Assembly (NCBI GenBank): GCA_014075275.1
Contig: CP046179.1
Location: 629,932 to 693,931, forward strand
Direction of reading: 5' to 3'
From: Boseongicola sp.
Lineage (GTDB): Bacteria > Pseudomonadota > Alphaproteobacteria > Rhodobacterales > Rhodobacteraceae
Length of the DNA: 64,000 bases
Of the stretch, positions 8,815-18,032 are shown one piece after another. Every line of letters starts with the position of its first letter. Within the stretch, counting starts at the first letter, position 1. A model generated the notes under the pieces. That model ran no database searches. It was not told where the DNA came from and was given only the letters and a program-made list of their open reading frames with translations. The position numbers were made by a program, and so were the translations under genes.

Positions 8815-10608
8815 ATGTCAGACACGTCATTTTCCCAAGCTGAAGACCGCGAAACCTCGAAGAACGTAAGGGCTTTGACGGCGCTGTGGCCATATCTGGC
8901 ACCGCATAGGCTCATGATGGCAGCCGCCGGCGCGGCGCTAATCCTGACGGCCATGATCTCTCTTGTTCTGCCTTTGGCGGTGCGCCGGGTTGTCGACGGC
9001 TTTGAAACATCCGCGGCAGAGCTGTTAGACAGCTACTTTATTGCCGCATTTGCAATTGCCATCTTGTTGGCCGTCGGAACGGGATTTCGGTATTATCTAG
9101 TCACGCGACTTGGCGAACGAGTCGTAACCGACATTAGGATCGCAGTCTTTAATCGAATGATCGGAATGAGCCCGGCATTCTTTGAAAAGATCATGACGGG
9201 CGAAGTCCTAAGCCGCATTACCACCGATACAACGTTGATCCTTAGCGTTATTGGGTCGTCGATTTCGGTAGCACTTCGCAATGTATTGATACTATTCGGC
9301 GGGCTGGTGTTGTTGTTTTTTACATCGCCCAAGTTAGCCGGAATGGTTTTGCTGATTGTGCCAGCAATTATTGTGCCCATCGTAGTACTTGGCAGGCGCT
9401 TGCGCGCGCTCAGTCGTGAGAATCAGGATTGGATCGCAGCGTCTTCGGGAAGTGCGTCCGAGGCTTTGTTGTCGGTTCAGGCTGTGCAGGCATTTACCCA
9501 TGAAAGCCCAAGCCGCGCAGCCTTTGCCGAAGTTTCAGAGAAGGCGTTTTCCGCTGCCAGAAAACGGATTGGCACCCGCGCCGTAATGACGGTCATCGTT
9601 ATCAGTCTGGTTTTTGCAGGTGTTGTCGGCGTCCTATGGATCGGTGCCCGGGACGTTCGCGGTGGCGAGATGTCAGTTGGCGAACTTGTTCAGTTCGTCA
9701 TTTACGCAATCATGGTCGCCGGTTCGGTAGGAGCGCTATCCGAGATATGGGGCGAGATTCAGCGCGCCGCAGGCGCAACCGAGAGGTTGGTCGAACTCTT
9801 GGGGGCTGAAGACAGCGTATCTGATCCGGTGGGTGATGCGATCGAGTCAAAGATGCTAACCGGCGCCGTCGCGTTTTCAGATGTCACTTTCCGATATCCG
9901 GCCCGCCCGGAGATTGCGGCGCTGGAGGACATCTCATTTGAAATCAAACCCGGCGAAACGGTTGCGCTTGTCGGTCCGTCAGGTGCCGGAAAATCCACGA
10001 TCATTCAACTATTGCTGAGGTTTTATGATCCGGACACTGGTCAAATCCGTGTCGACGAGAACGATTTGCGGAGCCTTCAGCGCGCTGACTTCCGTCGGTC
10101 GATCGCACTTGTACCTCAAGACCCTGTCATATTTGCAGCGACTGCTCGCGAGAACATTCGGTTTGGCCGCCCCGATGCTACCGACGCAGAAATTGAACAG
10201 GCCGCCAAGGCGGCAGCTGCACATGAGTTTCTAACGGCGTTGCCTCAGGGATATGAAACCTACGTAGGTGAACGAGGCGTCATGTTGTCCGGCGGGCAAA
10301 AGCAGAGAATTGCCATCGCACGCGCGATTTTACGCGACGCGCCGATTCTGCTTCTGGACGAAGCGACAAGTGCTCTGGATGCCGAGAGCGAAATGGCCGT
10401 TCAAGCTGCCGTCGAAACCTTGTCTCAAGACCGCACAACCATCGTGGTCGCTCACCGCTTGGCAACCGTAAAAAAAGCGGATCGAATTCTTGTTTTTGAT
10501 GGCGGAAAAATCGTCGACGAAGGCACGCACAGTGAATTGGTTGCCGCCGGTGGTCTTTATGCGCGGCTGGCCCGCTTGCAGTTCACCGATGGAATCGCTG
10601 CCGAGTAA
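8815..10608 (+). CDS. ABC transporter, fused permease and ATPase (MsbA-type exporter half-transporter)
   Basis: A 597-residue exporter subunit that would act as a homodimer in the inner membrane. Residues ~20-310 form a six-helix transmembrane domain. The ATPase domain follows with Walker A GPSGAGKST, Q-loop VPQDPVIF, signature LSGGQKQRIAIARA, Walker B ILLLDEATSALD and switch HRLATV. The start is ATG 8815 after GGAG; an upstream ATG in the same frame lacks a ribosome-binding site. The substrate cannot be read from sequence: lipid/MsbA-like export and drug export are both possible. Confidence 0.92.
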   Translation: MSDTSFSQAEDRETSKNVRALTALWPYLAPHRLMMAAAGAALILTAMISLVLPLAVRRVVDGFETSAAELLDSYFIAAFAIAILLAVGTGFRYYLVTRLGERVVTDIRIAVFNRMIGMSPAFFEKIMTGEVLSRITTDTTLILSVIGSSISVALRNVLILFGGLVLLFFTSPKLAGMVLLIVPAIIVPIVVLGRRLRALSRENQDWIAASSGSASEALLSVQAVQAFTHESPSRAAFAEVSEKAFSAARKRIGTRAVMTVIVISLVFAGVVGVLWIGARDVRGGEMSVGELVQFVIYAIMVAGSVGALSEIWGEIQRAAGATERLVELLGAEDSVSDPVGDAIESKMLTGAVAFSDVTFRYPARPEIAALEDISFEIKPGETVALVGPSGAGKSTIIQLLLRFYDPDTGQIRVDENDLRSLQRADFRRSIALVPQDPVIFAATARENIRFGRPDATDAEIEQAAKAAAAHEFLTALPQGYETYVGERGVMLSGGQKQRIAIARAILRDAPILLLDEATSALDAESEMAVQAAVETLSQDRTTIVVAHRLATVKKADRILVFDGGKIVDEGTHSELVAAGGLYARLARLQFTDGIAAE

Positions 10609-10721
10609 AAAAGTGACCAGAAACTGTGGTAAAGACGGTGAGCTTGCGCCAGCAGTCCAAAACGGCGACAAATCATCGGCAAACAAGAGCTGAGCTGACT
10701 GCCTAAGACAAGGAATTCTGC

Positions 10722-12608
10722 ATGAGCAATTTCGCGACTGTCGCCGATAGAGATGCCGTTGAAAATGCAATGCCGTGGTCTGACCGATCTGTGCCAACCA
10801 CAATCTACGAGATGCTGACGCGCACAAAGTCGCAATACGGCAGTAAGGCAGCCGTTTCGTATCAGCTGATGTCTGGACCCAACGACAGGGCCGAAACACT
10901 AACTTGGGATCAGCTCCATACGAAAGTGACCCAGACTGCGAACTTGTTCCGAAAGCACGGTATCGGTGAAAAAGACGTGGTTGCGTATCTTTTGCCAAAT
11001 GCGAACGAGACGGTTTTCACACTTCTCGGGGGAACAGTTGCAGGAATAGCAAACCCGATAAATCCTCTGCTGAGCGCCGAACAGATAGGGGCTATTCTTC
11101 GTGAGACCGGTGCGAAGGTATTGGTAACACTAAAGGCTTTTCCCAAGACCGACGTGCCGCAAAAAGCAGCCGCAGCTGTGCGGATGGCGCCGAATGTCGA
11201 AACGGTATTTGAGGTTGATCTTAATCGGTATTTGACCCCGCCAAAATCCTGGATCGTTCCACTGGTTCGCCCCAAGAACCCTGTCTCACACAGTGCAAAA
11301 GTTCTTGATTTTGTTTCGGAACTTGGAAAACAGAATAAAGCGCTCGACTTTGAAGATGTGAAAGCCGACCGAGTCGCGGCCTATTTTCACACAGGCGGAA
11401 CAACAGGCATGCCAAAAGTCGCCCAGCACACCTATGGCGGCATGATCTACAATGGTTGGCTGGGTGATACGTTGTTATTTGAACCTGAAAGCGTGGTGAT
11501 CTGTCCGCTGCCGCTATTTCACGTGTTTGCCTGCCACGTAATCCTTATGGCCATGGTCTCATCAGGTGCGCATGTCGTGTTTCCAACGCCGGCAGGATAC
11601 CGGGGCGATGGTGTGTTCGACAATTTCTGGAAATTGATCGAGCGATGGCAGGTGACTTTCATCATAACGGTCCCAACTGCGATATCAGCGCTCATGCAGC
11701 GTCCGGTTGATGCCGACGTATCTTCTGTCAAAACCGCGTTCTCCGGCTCATCTCCGCTGCCAATTGAGCTATACAAACGCTTCGAGAAAGCGACTGGTGT
11801 TGAAATCGTCGAAGGCTACGGACTGACCGAGGCAACTTGCCTGGTTGCTGTTAATCCACTTGGCGGCACCAAGAAGATTGGATCAGTTGGCATTCGCCTA
11901 CCCTATACCGACGTCAAAGTTCTGATTGGTACGTCTGACGGCCCCCGCGAATGCGACGACGATGAGGTTGGCGAGATTTGCATTTCTAACCCCGGTGTTG
12001 TCGTCGATGGAACCTACACCGAAGCTGAAAAGAACAGAAATCTGTACCAACTAGGTAAATACCTGCGTACAGGTGACTTGGGACGCATTGACGCCGATGG
12101 CTATCTTTGGATTACCGGACGTGCAAAAGACCTGATCATACGGGGCGGTCACAATATTGATCCCGCTGATATTGAAGAGGCCTTGGCAGGGCACGAGGCC
12201 GTGGCCATGGTCGGAGCGATTGGGCAACCAGATGCGCACGCCGGCGAACTGCCCTGCGCCTATGTCGAGTTGGTGCAAGATGCCACTGCGAGCGAGCAAG
12301 ATTTGCTTGAATTCGCACGCCAGAAGATATCCGAGCGTGCAGCATTTCCAAAACATCTTGAAATTGTAGATGAGCTGCCAAAAACTGCTGTTGGCAAAGT
12401 CTTCAAACCTGACCTGCGTCGCATGGCAATCACCCGCGTTTACAATTCTGCACTTGCAGATGCGGGCCTGTCTGCAACTGTTGATGATGTCATTGAAGAC
12501 AAAAAGCGCGGACTGGTCGCTATGATCTCAGCTAACAACCCTGATCAAAAAAATGCTGTTGAAACAACGCTGGGTTCGTTCAGTTGTGCATATGAACTGT
12601 TAGATTAA
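10722..12608 (+). CDS. Acyl-CoA synthetase (AMP-forming)
   Basis: A 628-residue ANL-superfamily ligase that activates a carboxylic acid, probably a fatty acid, to its CoA thioester through an acyl-adenylate. The signatures are the phosphate loop HTGGTTGMPK, the adenine motif EGYGLTEATC, the hinge YLRTGDLGRIDADGYLWITGR followed by KDLIIRGGHNI, and the C-terminal catalytic lysine in KTAVGKVFKPDL. It starts at ATG 10722 after AAGGAATTCTGC, 113 bp downstream of the exporter gene. Family membership is secure; chain length or aromatic preference is not readable. Confidence 0.9.
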   Translation: MSNFATVADRDAVENAMPWSDRSVPTTIYEMLTRTKSQYGSKAAVSYQLMSGPNDRAETLTWDQLHTKVTQTANLFRKHGIGEKDVVAYLLPNANETVFTLLGGTVAGIANPINPLLSAEQIGAILRETGAKVLVTLKAFPKTDVPQKAAAAVRMAPNVETVFEVDLNRYLTPPKSWIVPLVRPKNPVSHSAKVLDFVSELGKQNKALDFEDVKADRVAAYFHTGGTTGMPKVAQHTYGGMIYNGWLGDTLLFEPESVVICPLPLFHVFACHVILMAMVSSGAHVVFPTPAGYRGDGVFDNFWKLIERWQVTFIITVPTAISALMQRPVDADVSSVKTAFSGSSPLPIELYKRFEKATGVEIVEGYGLTEATCLVAVNPLGGTKKIGSVGIRLPYTDVKVLIGTSDGPRECDDDEVGEICISNPGVVVDGTYTEAEKNRNLYQLGKYLRTGDLGRIDADGYLWITGRAKDLIIRGGHNIDPADIEEALAGHEAVAMVGAIGQPDAHAGELPCAYVELVQDATASEQDLLEFARQKISERAAFPKHLEIVDELPKTAVGKVFKPDLRRMAITRVYNSALADAGLSATVDDVIEDKKRGLVAMISANNPDQKNAVETTLGSFSCAYELLD

Positions 12609-12732
12609 CGAACTGTTTCCATCCGAGGCCCAATCAGTCACCATTTTGCCTTGATTGAAGGCGTAAGAGCCGCATTCCGGCCGGATTTGGCGACGATAAC
12701 AATAGTTGGTTCCATTGGATCGGATTCAACTT

Positions 12733-12942
12733 ATGGCCTTCGCGCTCGTCTTTGCAGGTGTTTTTGTAGCAACCCTTTCTGCGGTTCTCGCAGCTTTCGC
12801 CGGTGCCGGTGTGTTTGGAATGCTTTTGGCCTATGCAGCGGGTGGCTTTGCACTGCTGGTCGCAGTTTTGCTTATTGCGGCGGTCACGGATGAAGAGCAA
12901 ACTGCGATCTCAGACGGCCCTCTGATCCTCCCGGTCAAATGA
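12733..12942 (+). CDS. Small two-helix membrane protein, unknown function
   Basis: A 69-residue protein from ATG 12733 with two hydrophobic segments (ALVFAGVFVATLSAVLAAFAGAG and LLAYAAGGFALLVAVLLIAAV) and a short polar tail ending LPVK. An in-frame ATG at 12706 would add nine residues. No clear ribosome-binding site precedes either start. It lies downstream of the acyl-CoA synthetase and converges on the NHL-repeat gene with the stops almost touching. I do not recognise a family. Confidence 0.5.
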   Translation: MAFALVFAGVFVATLSAVLAAFAGAGVFGMLLAYAAGGFALLVAVLLIAAVTDEEQTAISDGPLILPVK

Positions 12943-12943
12943 T

Positions 12944-13837
12944 CTAATTCAAGACAACAGAGTATTTCAAGACAACAGAGTATCTTACGACCCGATTATT
13001 ATCGGAATCGCTGATGAAATACCGCGTTCCGTCCACGGCCACTCCTTCGGGGTCATCAAACTTGTTTGGTCCCAGCCCCGGGCTTCCATCTCCTAAAACA
13101 CCGATCAATGTACCGCCGTTGGGTCCAGTTGGATCAATCATCAAGATGCGATGGCTTTCCTGATCTGCAACAACCAGAAAGCCATTTTCGGTTACATCCA
13201 GATACCTGGGACCTACAAACCCGAACTTCGATGCGTTGACGATGTTTAGTTGTGTCAGATCTGGCGCATATTGAACAAGACGCCGCGATGCATTGTCTCC
13301 GACCCAAATGGTGCCATCCGGGCCTTCCGCTACGTCATGTGCACCAAGGTGCCCGTCAACCGCTGCAACGAACTCTGAGTTCTCAAACAAAGCCAGCGCC
13401 CCAACTCCGCTCGCCATGGCAAAGATCTTCCCCGATGAATGGAAAAGCGTTCCTTCAGAGTTGGGCGCCCGGATCGCCAGGCTGGGGGTCGGACCGATTG
13501 CGCGCGCATTGTCAAAAACCGCCACCATGCTTGCTCCACTAACCGCTAACGCCACCTGGCCATCTGGGCCGAACGAAACATCGCGCACTCCGGGCAGAAA
13601 CCCGTCGGCCAGTGTCTCGATCAATACCAACGTGTCTGCATTAAGTACCGCAATGCGCGCGTTTAGTTTGTCAGCCACATACAATCGTCCATCTGGACCA
13701 ATCGCTAAATCGTGCGGGTCGCCTAATATCTGCTCGCTGGCCAAATCGAAGCTGGCAAAGGGACGCGGAATTTGCTCCTGACCAAAGGAATGACTTGGAA
13801 CTAAAAACAGCGACGCAAGTATCGTGATTATTCGCAT
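12944..13837 (-). CDS. Secreted NHL-repeat beta-propeller protein
   Basis: A 297-residue exported protein with a typical signal peptide (MRIITILASLFLVPSHSFG, cleavage near residues 19-20). Blade-like repeats follow: PHDLAIGPDGRLYVADKLNARI, VRDVSFGPDGQVALAV, AHDVAEGPDGTIWVGDNASRR, PRYLDVTENGFLVVADQESHRIL, PEGVAVDGTRYFISDSDNNRVV. This pattern is that of NHL/SMP-30-like six-bladed propellers in the periplasm; ligand or partner is unknown. The last residues YSVVLKYSVVLN come from an 18-bp tandem duplication at the gene end. Confidence 0.8.
   Translation of the reverse strand: MRIITILASLFLVPSHSFGQEQIPRPFASFDLASEQILGDPHDLAIGPDGRLYVADKLNARIAVLNADTLVLIETLADGFLPGVRDVSFGPDGQVALAVSGASMVAVFDNARAIGPTPSLAIRAPNSEGTLFHSSGKIFAMASGVGALALFENSEFVAAVDGHLGAHDVAEGPDGTIWVGDNASRRLVQYAPDLTQLNIVNASKFGFVGPRYLDVTENGFLVVADQESHRILMIDPTGPNGGTLIGVLGDGSPGLGPNKFDDPEGVAVDGTRYFISDSDNNRVVRYSVVLKYSVVLN
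12949..12984. repeat. Exact 18-bp tandem duplication
   Basis: The 18-mer TTCAAGACAACAGAGTAT occurs twice in direct succession (12949-12966 and 12967-12984). It lies at the 3' end of the NHL-repeat gene and duplicates six codons in frame, repeating the C-terminal YSVVL motif. Confidence 0.97.
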
Positions 13838-13920
13838 GTCCGCATCTTAGCACGACGCAACTTGCGGCACTCGCAATTTTTCGTTAGCGCCATCGCTCTG
13901 TACGCAGAAGGAGGCTCTCG

Positions 13921-15513
13921 ATGAGCGAATGGTGGAAAAGCGCGGTAATCTACCAAGTTTATCCCAGGTCATTTCAAGACGACAACGGTGATGGAATAGG
14001 TGATTTATCGGGCGTCACGCGTCGATTGCCGTATATTGCGTCGCTCGGTGTCGACGTCATTTGGCTATCACCGTTCTTCAAATCCCCGATGAACGACATG
14101 GGTTACGACATATCAGACGCGACTGACGTTGATCCATTGTTCGGCGACCTCGCAGATTTCGACGAAATGCTGGCGGCATCCCACGCTTTGGGTTTGAAGG
14201 TCATCATTGATCAAGTACCCAGCCATACAGCCGAGGTTCATGACTGGTTTGCTCAAAGCAGGTCGGCGAAAGAAGGTCCAAAATCGGATTGGTATGTATG
14301 GGTGGATGCGAAAAAGGACGGCACCCCTCCAAATAATTGGCTTTCGGTTTTTGGCGGCCCGGCCTGGTCCTGGGAGCCACGGCGGAAGCAATATTACTTA
14401 CACTCGTTTTTGTCCTCACAACCGCAGCTGAATTTCCACAACGAAGAAGTTGTTCAGGCGACACTCGATGGCATGCAATTTTGGTTGGATCGCGGTGTGG
14501 ATGGATTCCGTTTGGACAGTATAAATTATCCGTATTTCGACCCTCAGTTTCGCGACAATCCACCAGAACCAGAGGCCACCGAAGACGACTGGGTAAACCT
14601 TTACAATGTGCAGCGGCACCAGTTCGACAAGACCCAACCAGAGAATCTGAAGTTTCTCGAGCGGGTGCGTTCGCTCGTCGATGGCTATCCTGGATGCATG
14701 CTGGTCGGCGAAGTAGGAGAGGGTAGGCGCGGCGCCGAAATCATGCGGGACTACACCGCCGAAAACCGGCTTCACATGGCCTATTCATTCGAAATGTTGG
14801 GACCGGACTACACGCCTGAGCATTTTGCTAAATGTGTCGGCGGTTTTTTTGATGGGTCGAGTGTTGGATGGCCTTGTTGGGCATTTTCAAATCATGATGT
14901 CGAACGCCATGCCGGTCGTTGGGGGAACGAGAACTTTGCAAACGATGTCGCAAAGCAGGCCATCGCACTCATGGTCAGTCTTGAGGGCACGAAATGTCTG
15001 TATCAAGGAGAAGAGCTTGGACAAGTTGAAACTGACCTGGAGTATTCCGAGATCATAGATCCGCCTGGTTTGAAATTCTGGCCCGAATACAAGGGCCGCG
15101 ATGGCTGTCGCACGCCAATGGTCTGGGATTCTACAGCCTCAAATGCCGGGTTCAGTTCGCAGGACCCTTGGTTGCCGATAAAACCAGCGCAGGAACTGCG
15201 CTCGGTAAACATACAAGAAGATGATCCAAATTCAGTGCTGGTACACTACCGCACCGTTCTTGGGTTTTATGCTCAGAGCAACTGTCTTCGTTCCGGAGAA
15301 ACCGAGTTCTTGGAAATCTCCGAACAATTGTTGGTTTTCAATCGCTCGGATGCGGAAACTTTACTCTGTGTCTTCAACCTCTGCGACGCGGCGATGCATT
15401 ATTCAATACCCGCAATGGGTGAATTGATTGGTCCTTCAAATGCGCACATAGATGCAAAGCGCATCGAGCTTCCCCCATTTGGATGGGCATGGATCGCGAT
15501 AGATCAAGAGTAA
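13921..15513 (+). CDS. GH13 alpha-glucosidase / oligo-1,6-glucosidase-like enzyme
   Basis: Cytoplasmic retaining glycosidase acting on alpha-linked gluco-oligosaccharides or sucrose-like disaccharides; there is no signal peptide. The (beta/alpha)8 barrel starts at AVIYQVYPRSFQDDNGDGIGDL. GFRLDS supplies the nucleophile Asp199, LVGEVGEG the acid/base Glu264, and FSNHDVER the transition-state Asp326. VIIDQVPSH replaces the more usual DxVxNH form in conserved region I. The length of 530 is typical. The start has a strong GGAGG ribosome-binding site. It stands alone, so the physiological sugar is unknown. Confidence 0.9.
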   Translation: MSEWWKSAVIYQVYPRSFQDDNGDGIGDLSGVTRRLPYIASLGVDVIWLSPFFKSPMNDMGYDISDATDVDPLFGDLADFDEMLAASHALGLKVIIDQVPSHTAEVHDWFAQSRSAKEGPKSDWYVWVDAKKDGTPPNNWLSVFGGPAWSWEPRRKQYYLHSFLSSQPQLNFHNEEVVQATLDGMQFWLDRGVDGFRLDSINYPYFDPQFRDNPPEPEATEDDWVNLYNVQRHQFDKTQPENLKFLERVRSLVDGYPGCMLVGEVGEGRRGAEIMRDYTAENRLHMAYSFEMLGPDYTPEHFAKCVGGFFDGSSVGWPCWAFSNHDVERHAGRWGNENFANDVAKQAIALMVSLEGTKCLYQGEELGQVETDLEYSEIIDPPGLKFWPEYKGRDGCRTPMVWDSTASNAGFSSQDPWLPIKPAQELRSVNIQEDDPNSVLVHYRTVLGFYAQSNCLRSGETEFLEISEQLLVFNRSDAETLLCVFNLCDAAMHYSIPAMGELIGPSNAHIDAKRIELPPFGWAWIAIDQE

Positions 15514-15703
15514 CCGCAAATGGCCTTTGGCGGTCCGAGTTGAATCGCCGACTGGAAACACTTGAGGCCAATAATGATGGTCATTCCGCTTGCAAGATGA
15601 TTACTCTGCGCTGAAGAATTTGATCAGATATGAGACTTGCGGAAAAAGTTGGCCAATTTACTCGAAAGCTAAACTCTAAGTGGCCGCTCGGAAGGAAACG
15701 AAC

Positions 15704-16939
15704 ATGCACACGCAGCCCGAACAAGATGCTGAAATAAAACCGGAAATGGCACGCGCCAAAATGCCAGCGATGGTTTGGGAAGACCCGTTTCTGATGGATC
15801 AGGAACTGACTGAAGAAGAGCGTATGATCCGCGACACCGCCGAAGCATACTGTCAGGACCGGCTTGCAACTCGGGTCATAGCGGCCAATCGCGAGGAAAA
15901 ATTCGATCGTGAAATCATGACCGAGATGGGTGAAATGGGGCTGCTTGGCCCCACAATCCCTGAACAGTTTGGGGGCGTGGGTGCGGGATATGTTTCTTAT
16001 GGATTGGTGGCGCGCGCTGTCGAGAGAGTGGATTCGGGATATAGATCTGCGATGTCGGTTCAGTCCAGCTTGGTCATGCATCCAATTTTTGCCTATGGCA
16101 CGGACGCGCAACGAGCGAAGTTTTTGCCAAAGTTAGCAACTGGTGAATGGGTTGGGTGCTTTGGATTGACGGAGCCTGATCACGGTTCGGACCCTGGCGG
16201 AATGCTTACCAGGGCGAAACAAGTCGATGGCGGATTTACCCTTAGCGGTTCCAAAAACTGGATAACCAATTCTCCAATTGCCGATGTTTTTATCGTCTGG
16301 GCAAAATCCGACGCGCACGATGGAAAGATCCGGGGATTTATTCTTGAAAAAGGAATGGAAGGATTGGATGCACCTAAGATCGAAGGCAAGTTCAGTTTTC
16401 GTGCCTCGATCACTGGCATGATCCAGATGGACGAAGTGTTTGTTCCTGAAGAAAACCTTTTGCCGCACGCCTCTGGGCTTGGAGGGCCATTCGGTTGTCT
16501 GAATCGTGCACGGTTCGGTATTGCTTGGGGGGCGATGGGTGCCGCTGAAGCCTGTTGGCATGCAGCAAGATCATACACTTTGGAACGCAAGCAATTTGGC
16601 AAGCCACTGGCGGCGAACCAGCTTATCCAAAAGAAATTTGCCGATATGCAAACCGATATCTCATTGGGACTTTTGGGGGCCCTAAGACTGGGGCGGATGT
16701 TTGATGCGCATTCGGCTTCGGCAGAAACCATTAGCCTTATGAAAAGAAACAACTGCGGTAAGGCTTTGGCCATTGCCCGTGAAGCTAGGGACATGCACGG
16801 GGGCAATGGAGTGAGCGACGAATATGGCGTGATCCGCCACGTCATGAATCTTGAAGCGGTTAATACTTATGAAGGCACCCACGACATCCACGCACTTATC
16901 CTTGGTCGCGCCCAAACCGGCCTACAGGCATTTGCTTGA
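15704..16939 (+). CDS. gcdH: Glutaryl-CoA dehydrogenase
   Basis: FAD-dependent acyl-CoA dehydrogenase that oxidises and decarboxylates glutaryl-CoA to crotonyl-CoA in lysine and tryptophan breakdown. ATG 15704 has a GGAAGG ribosome-binding site and gives 411 residues; an upstream in-frame GTG is less likely. Family-specific sequence includes [47 protein letters not shown] and [22 protein letters not shown], where the Glu of YEGTHD is the catalytic base. These match the GCDH subgroup closely. Expected FAD-binding stretches are present. Confidence 0.94.
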   Translation: MHTQPEQDAEIKPEMARAKMPAMVWEDPFLMDQELTEEERMIRDTAEAYCQDRLATRVIAANREEKFDREIMTEMGEMGLLGPTIPEQFGGVGAGYVSYGLVARAVERVDSGYRSAMSVQSSLVMHPIFAYGTDAQRAKFLPKLATGEWVGCFGLTEPDHGSDPGGMLTRAKQVDGGFTLSGSKNWITNSPIADVFIVWAKSDAHDGKIRGFILEKGMEGLDAPKIEGKFSFRASITGMIQMDEVFVPEENLLPHASGLGGPFGCLNRARFGIAWGAMGAAEACWHAARSYTLERKQFGKPLAANQLIQKKFADMQTDISLGLLGALRLGRMFDAHSASAETISLMKRNNCGKALAIAREARDMHGGNGVSDEYGVIRHVMNLEAVNTYEGTHDIHALILGRAQTGLQAFA

Positions 16940-17120
16940 CCAGGTTTGCAACAATCGCACGCAGCGCACCTCGGCCGATGTAAGTCTGTGTTGTTCCGGA
17001 ATGACTGCGGGTGTTAACTATTAAAAGACCTGCAACGAAACAGGCAATGAGCAGCATGCAAATAAATGGCCAACAGGTCTGGGCGAGAGTCACAAGCCGC
17101 ACCCCAAATGCGGGGCCTAC

Positions 17121-18005
17121 ATGACCGCTGCCGACTCCCACCAACGACGATGGCGCTACATGGCCGCCGAACTAGCGTTGGGACGGCGCACTGAAGTGCT
17201 GGATATTGGAGCGAACCCGCTCGATGAACCAGTCTATACACCGCTTTTGAAGACAGGTCTTTGCAGTGTTCAAGGTTTTGAACCACAACCCGATGCCTTT
17301 GCAAAACTACAGGCCAGCAAAGGCGAGTTAGAGACATATCATCCATACGCGGTTGGTGACGGCAACACAGCGAACTTCAACATCTACGGTCAAAGTGGGC
17401 TTTCGTCGGTTTTTGAACTGGATATGGAAAGCATCGAGTTTCTCGGCCGTTCGAAACGCGCAGCGCGCTTGTTGGACAAGTTCGAAGTAAAAACTCACAG
17501 ATTGGATGATATACCAGAACTGCGACACCCAGACCTTTTGAAAATTGACGTGCAGGGCGCCGAGGTAATGATTTGCGAGAGTGGCCCGACCTTGCTTAAA
17601 GACGTCATGGCCGTCGTGACCGAGCTTCGTTACTATCCGCTATATCGTGATGAACAACTATTGGACGGGCAAGTTTCTGCTTTGGGTCGGCTTGGATTAA
17701 TCTACCACAAGGCTTTGTTCACCAAGGGCAAAATGATTGCGAATTCTTGCCAAGACAGATTGCGCACACGGGCACTTCGTTCCCAGGCAATCGATGGAGA
17801 TGTAGTCTTCGTTCGAGATTTAAGGAAACCTGACAGGATAAAAAGCAGTTCGATTGGGCACTTGGCATTATTGGCTGACGCCGTGTTCCAAAGCTATGAT
17901 CTGGTTATTCACTGTCTTGATATATTGGTTGAGCGCGGCGAGTTGAATGCGAAGTTTCCCGAACAGTATTTTGAAATTCTACCGGCAGAGGTTCGAAAGT
18001 CTTGA
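17121..18005 (+). CDS. FkbM family SAM-dependent methyltransferase
   Basis: A 294-residue protein with the FkbM methyltransferase pattern: a SAM-binding loop EVLDIGANPLDEPVYTPLL, VQGFEPQPDAFAKL after strand two, and the hallmark LLKIDVQGAEVMICE near residue 140. Members methylate sugars or secondary metabolites. ATG 17121 has no obvious ribosome-binding site. It lies 27 bp upstream of the double glycosyltransferase gene, so both may modify the same surface glycan or glycoprotein; this is inference. The preceding 181 bp contains nothing I can assign. Confidence 0.85.
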   Translation: MTAADSHQRRWRYMAAELALGRRTEVLDIGANPLDEPVYTPLLKTGLCSVQGFEPQPDAFAKLQASKGELETYHPYAVGDGNTANFNIYGQSGLSSVFELDMESIEFLGRSKRAARLLDKFEVKTHRLDDIPELRHPDLLKIDVQGAEVMICESGPTLLKDVMAVVTELRYYPLYRDEQLLDGQVSALGRLGLIYHKALFTKGKMIANSCQDRLRTRALRSQAIDGDVVFVRDLRKPDRIKSSSIGHLALLADAVFQSYDLVIHCLDILVERGELNAKFPEQYFEILPAEVRKS

Positions 18006-18032
18006 TGCCTAGCAGGCAGGAAAAATAAGTGA

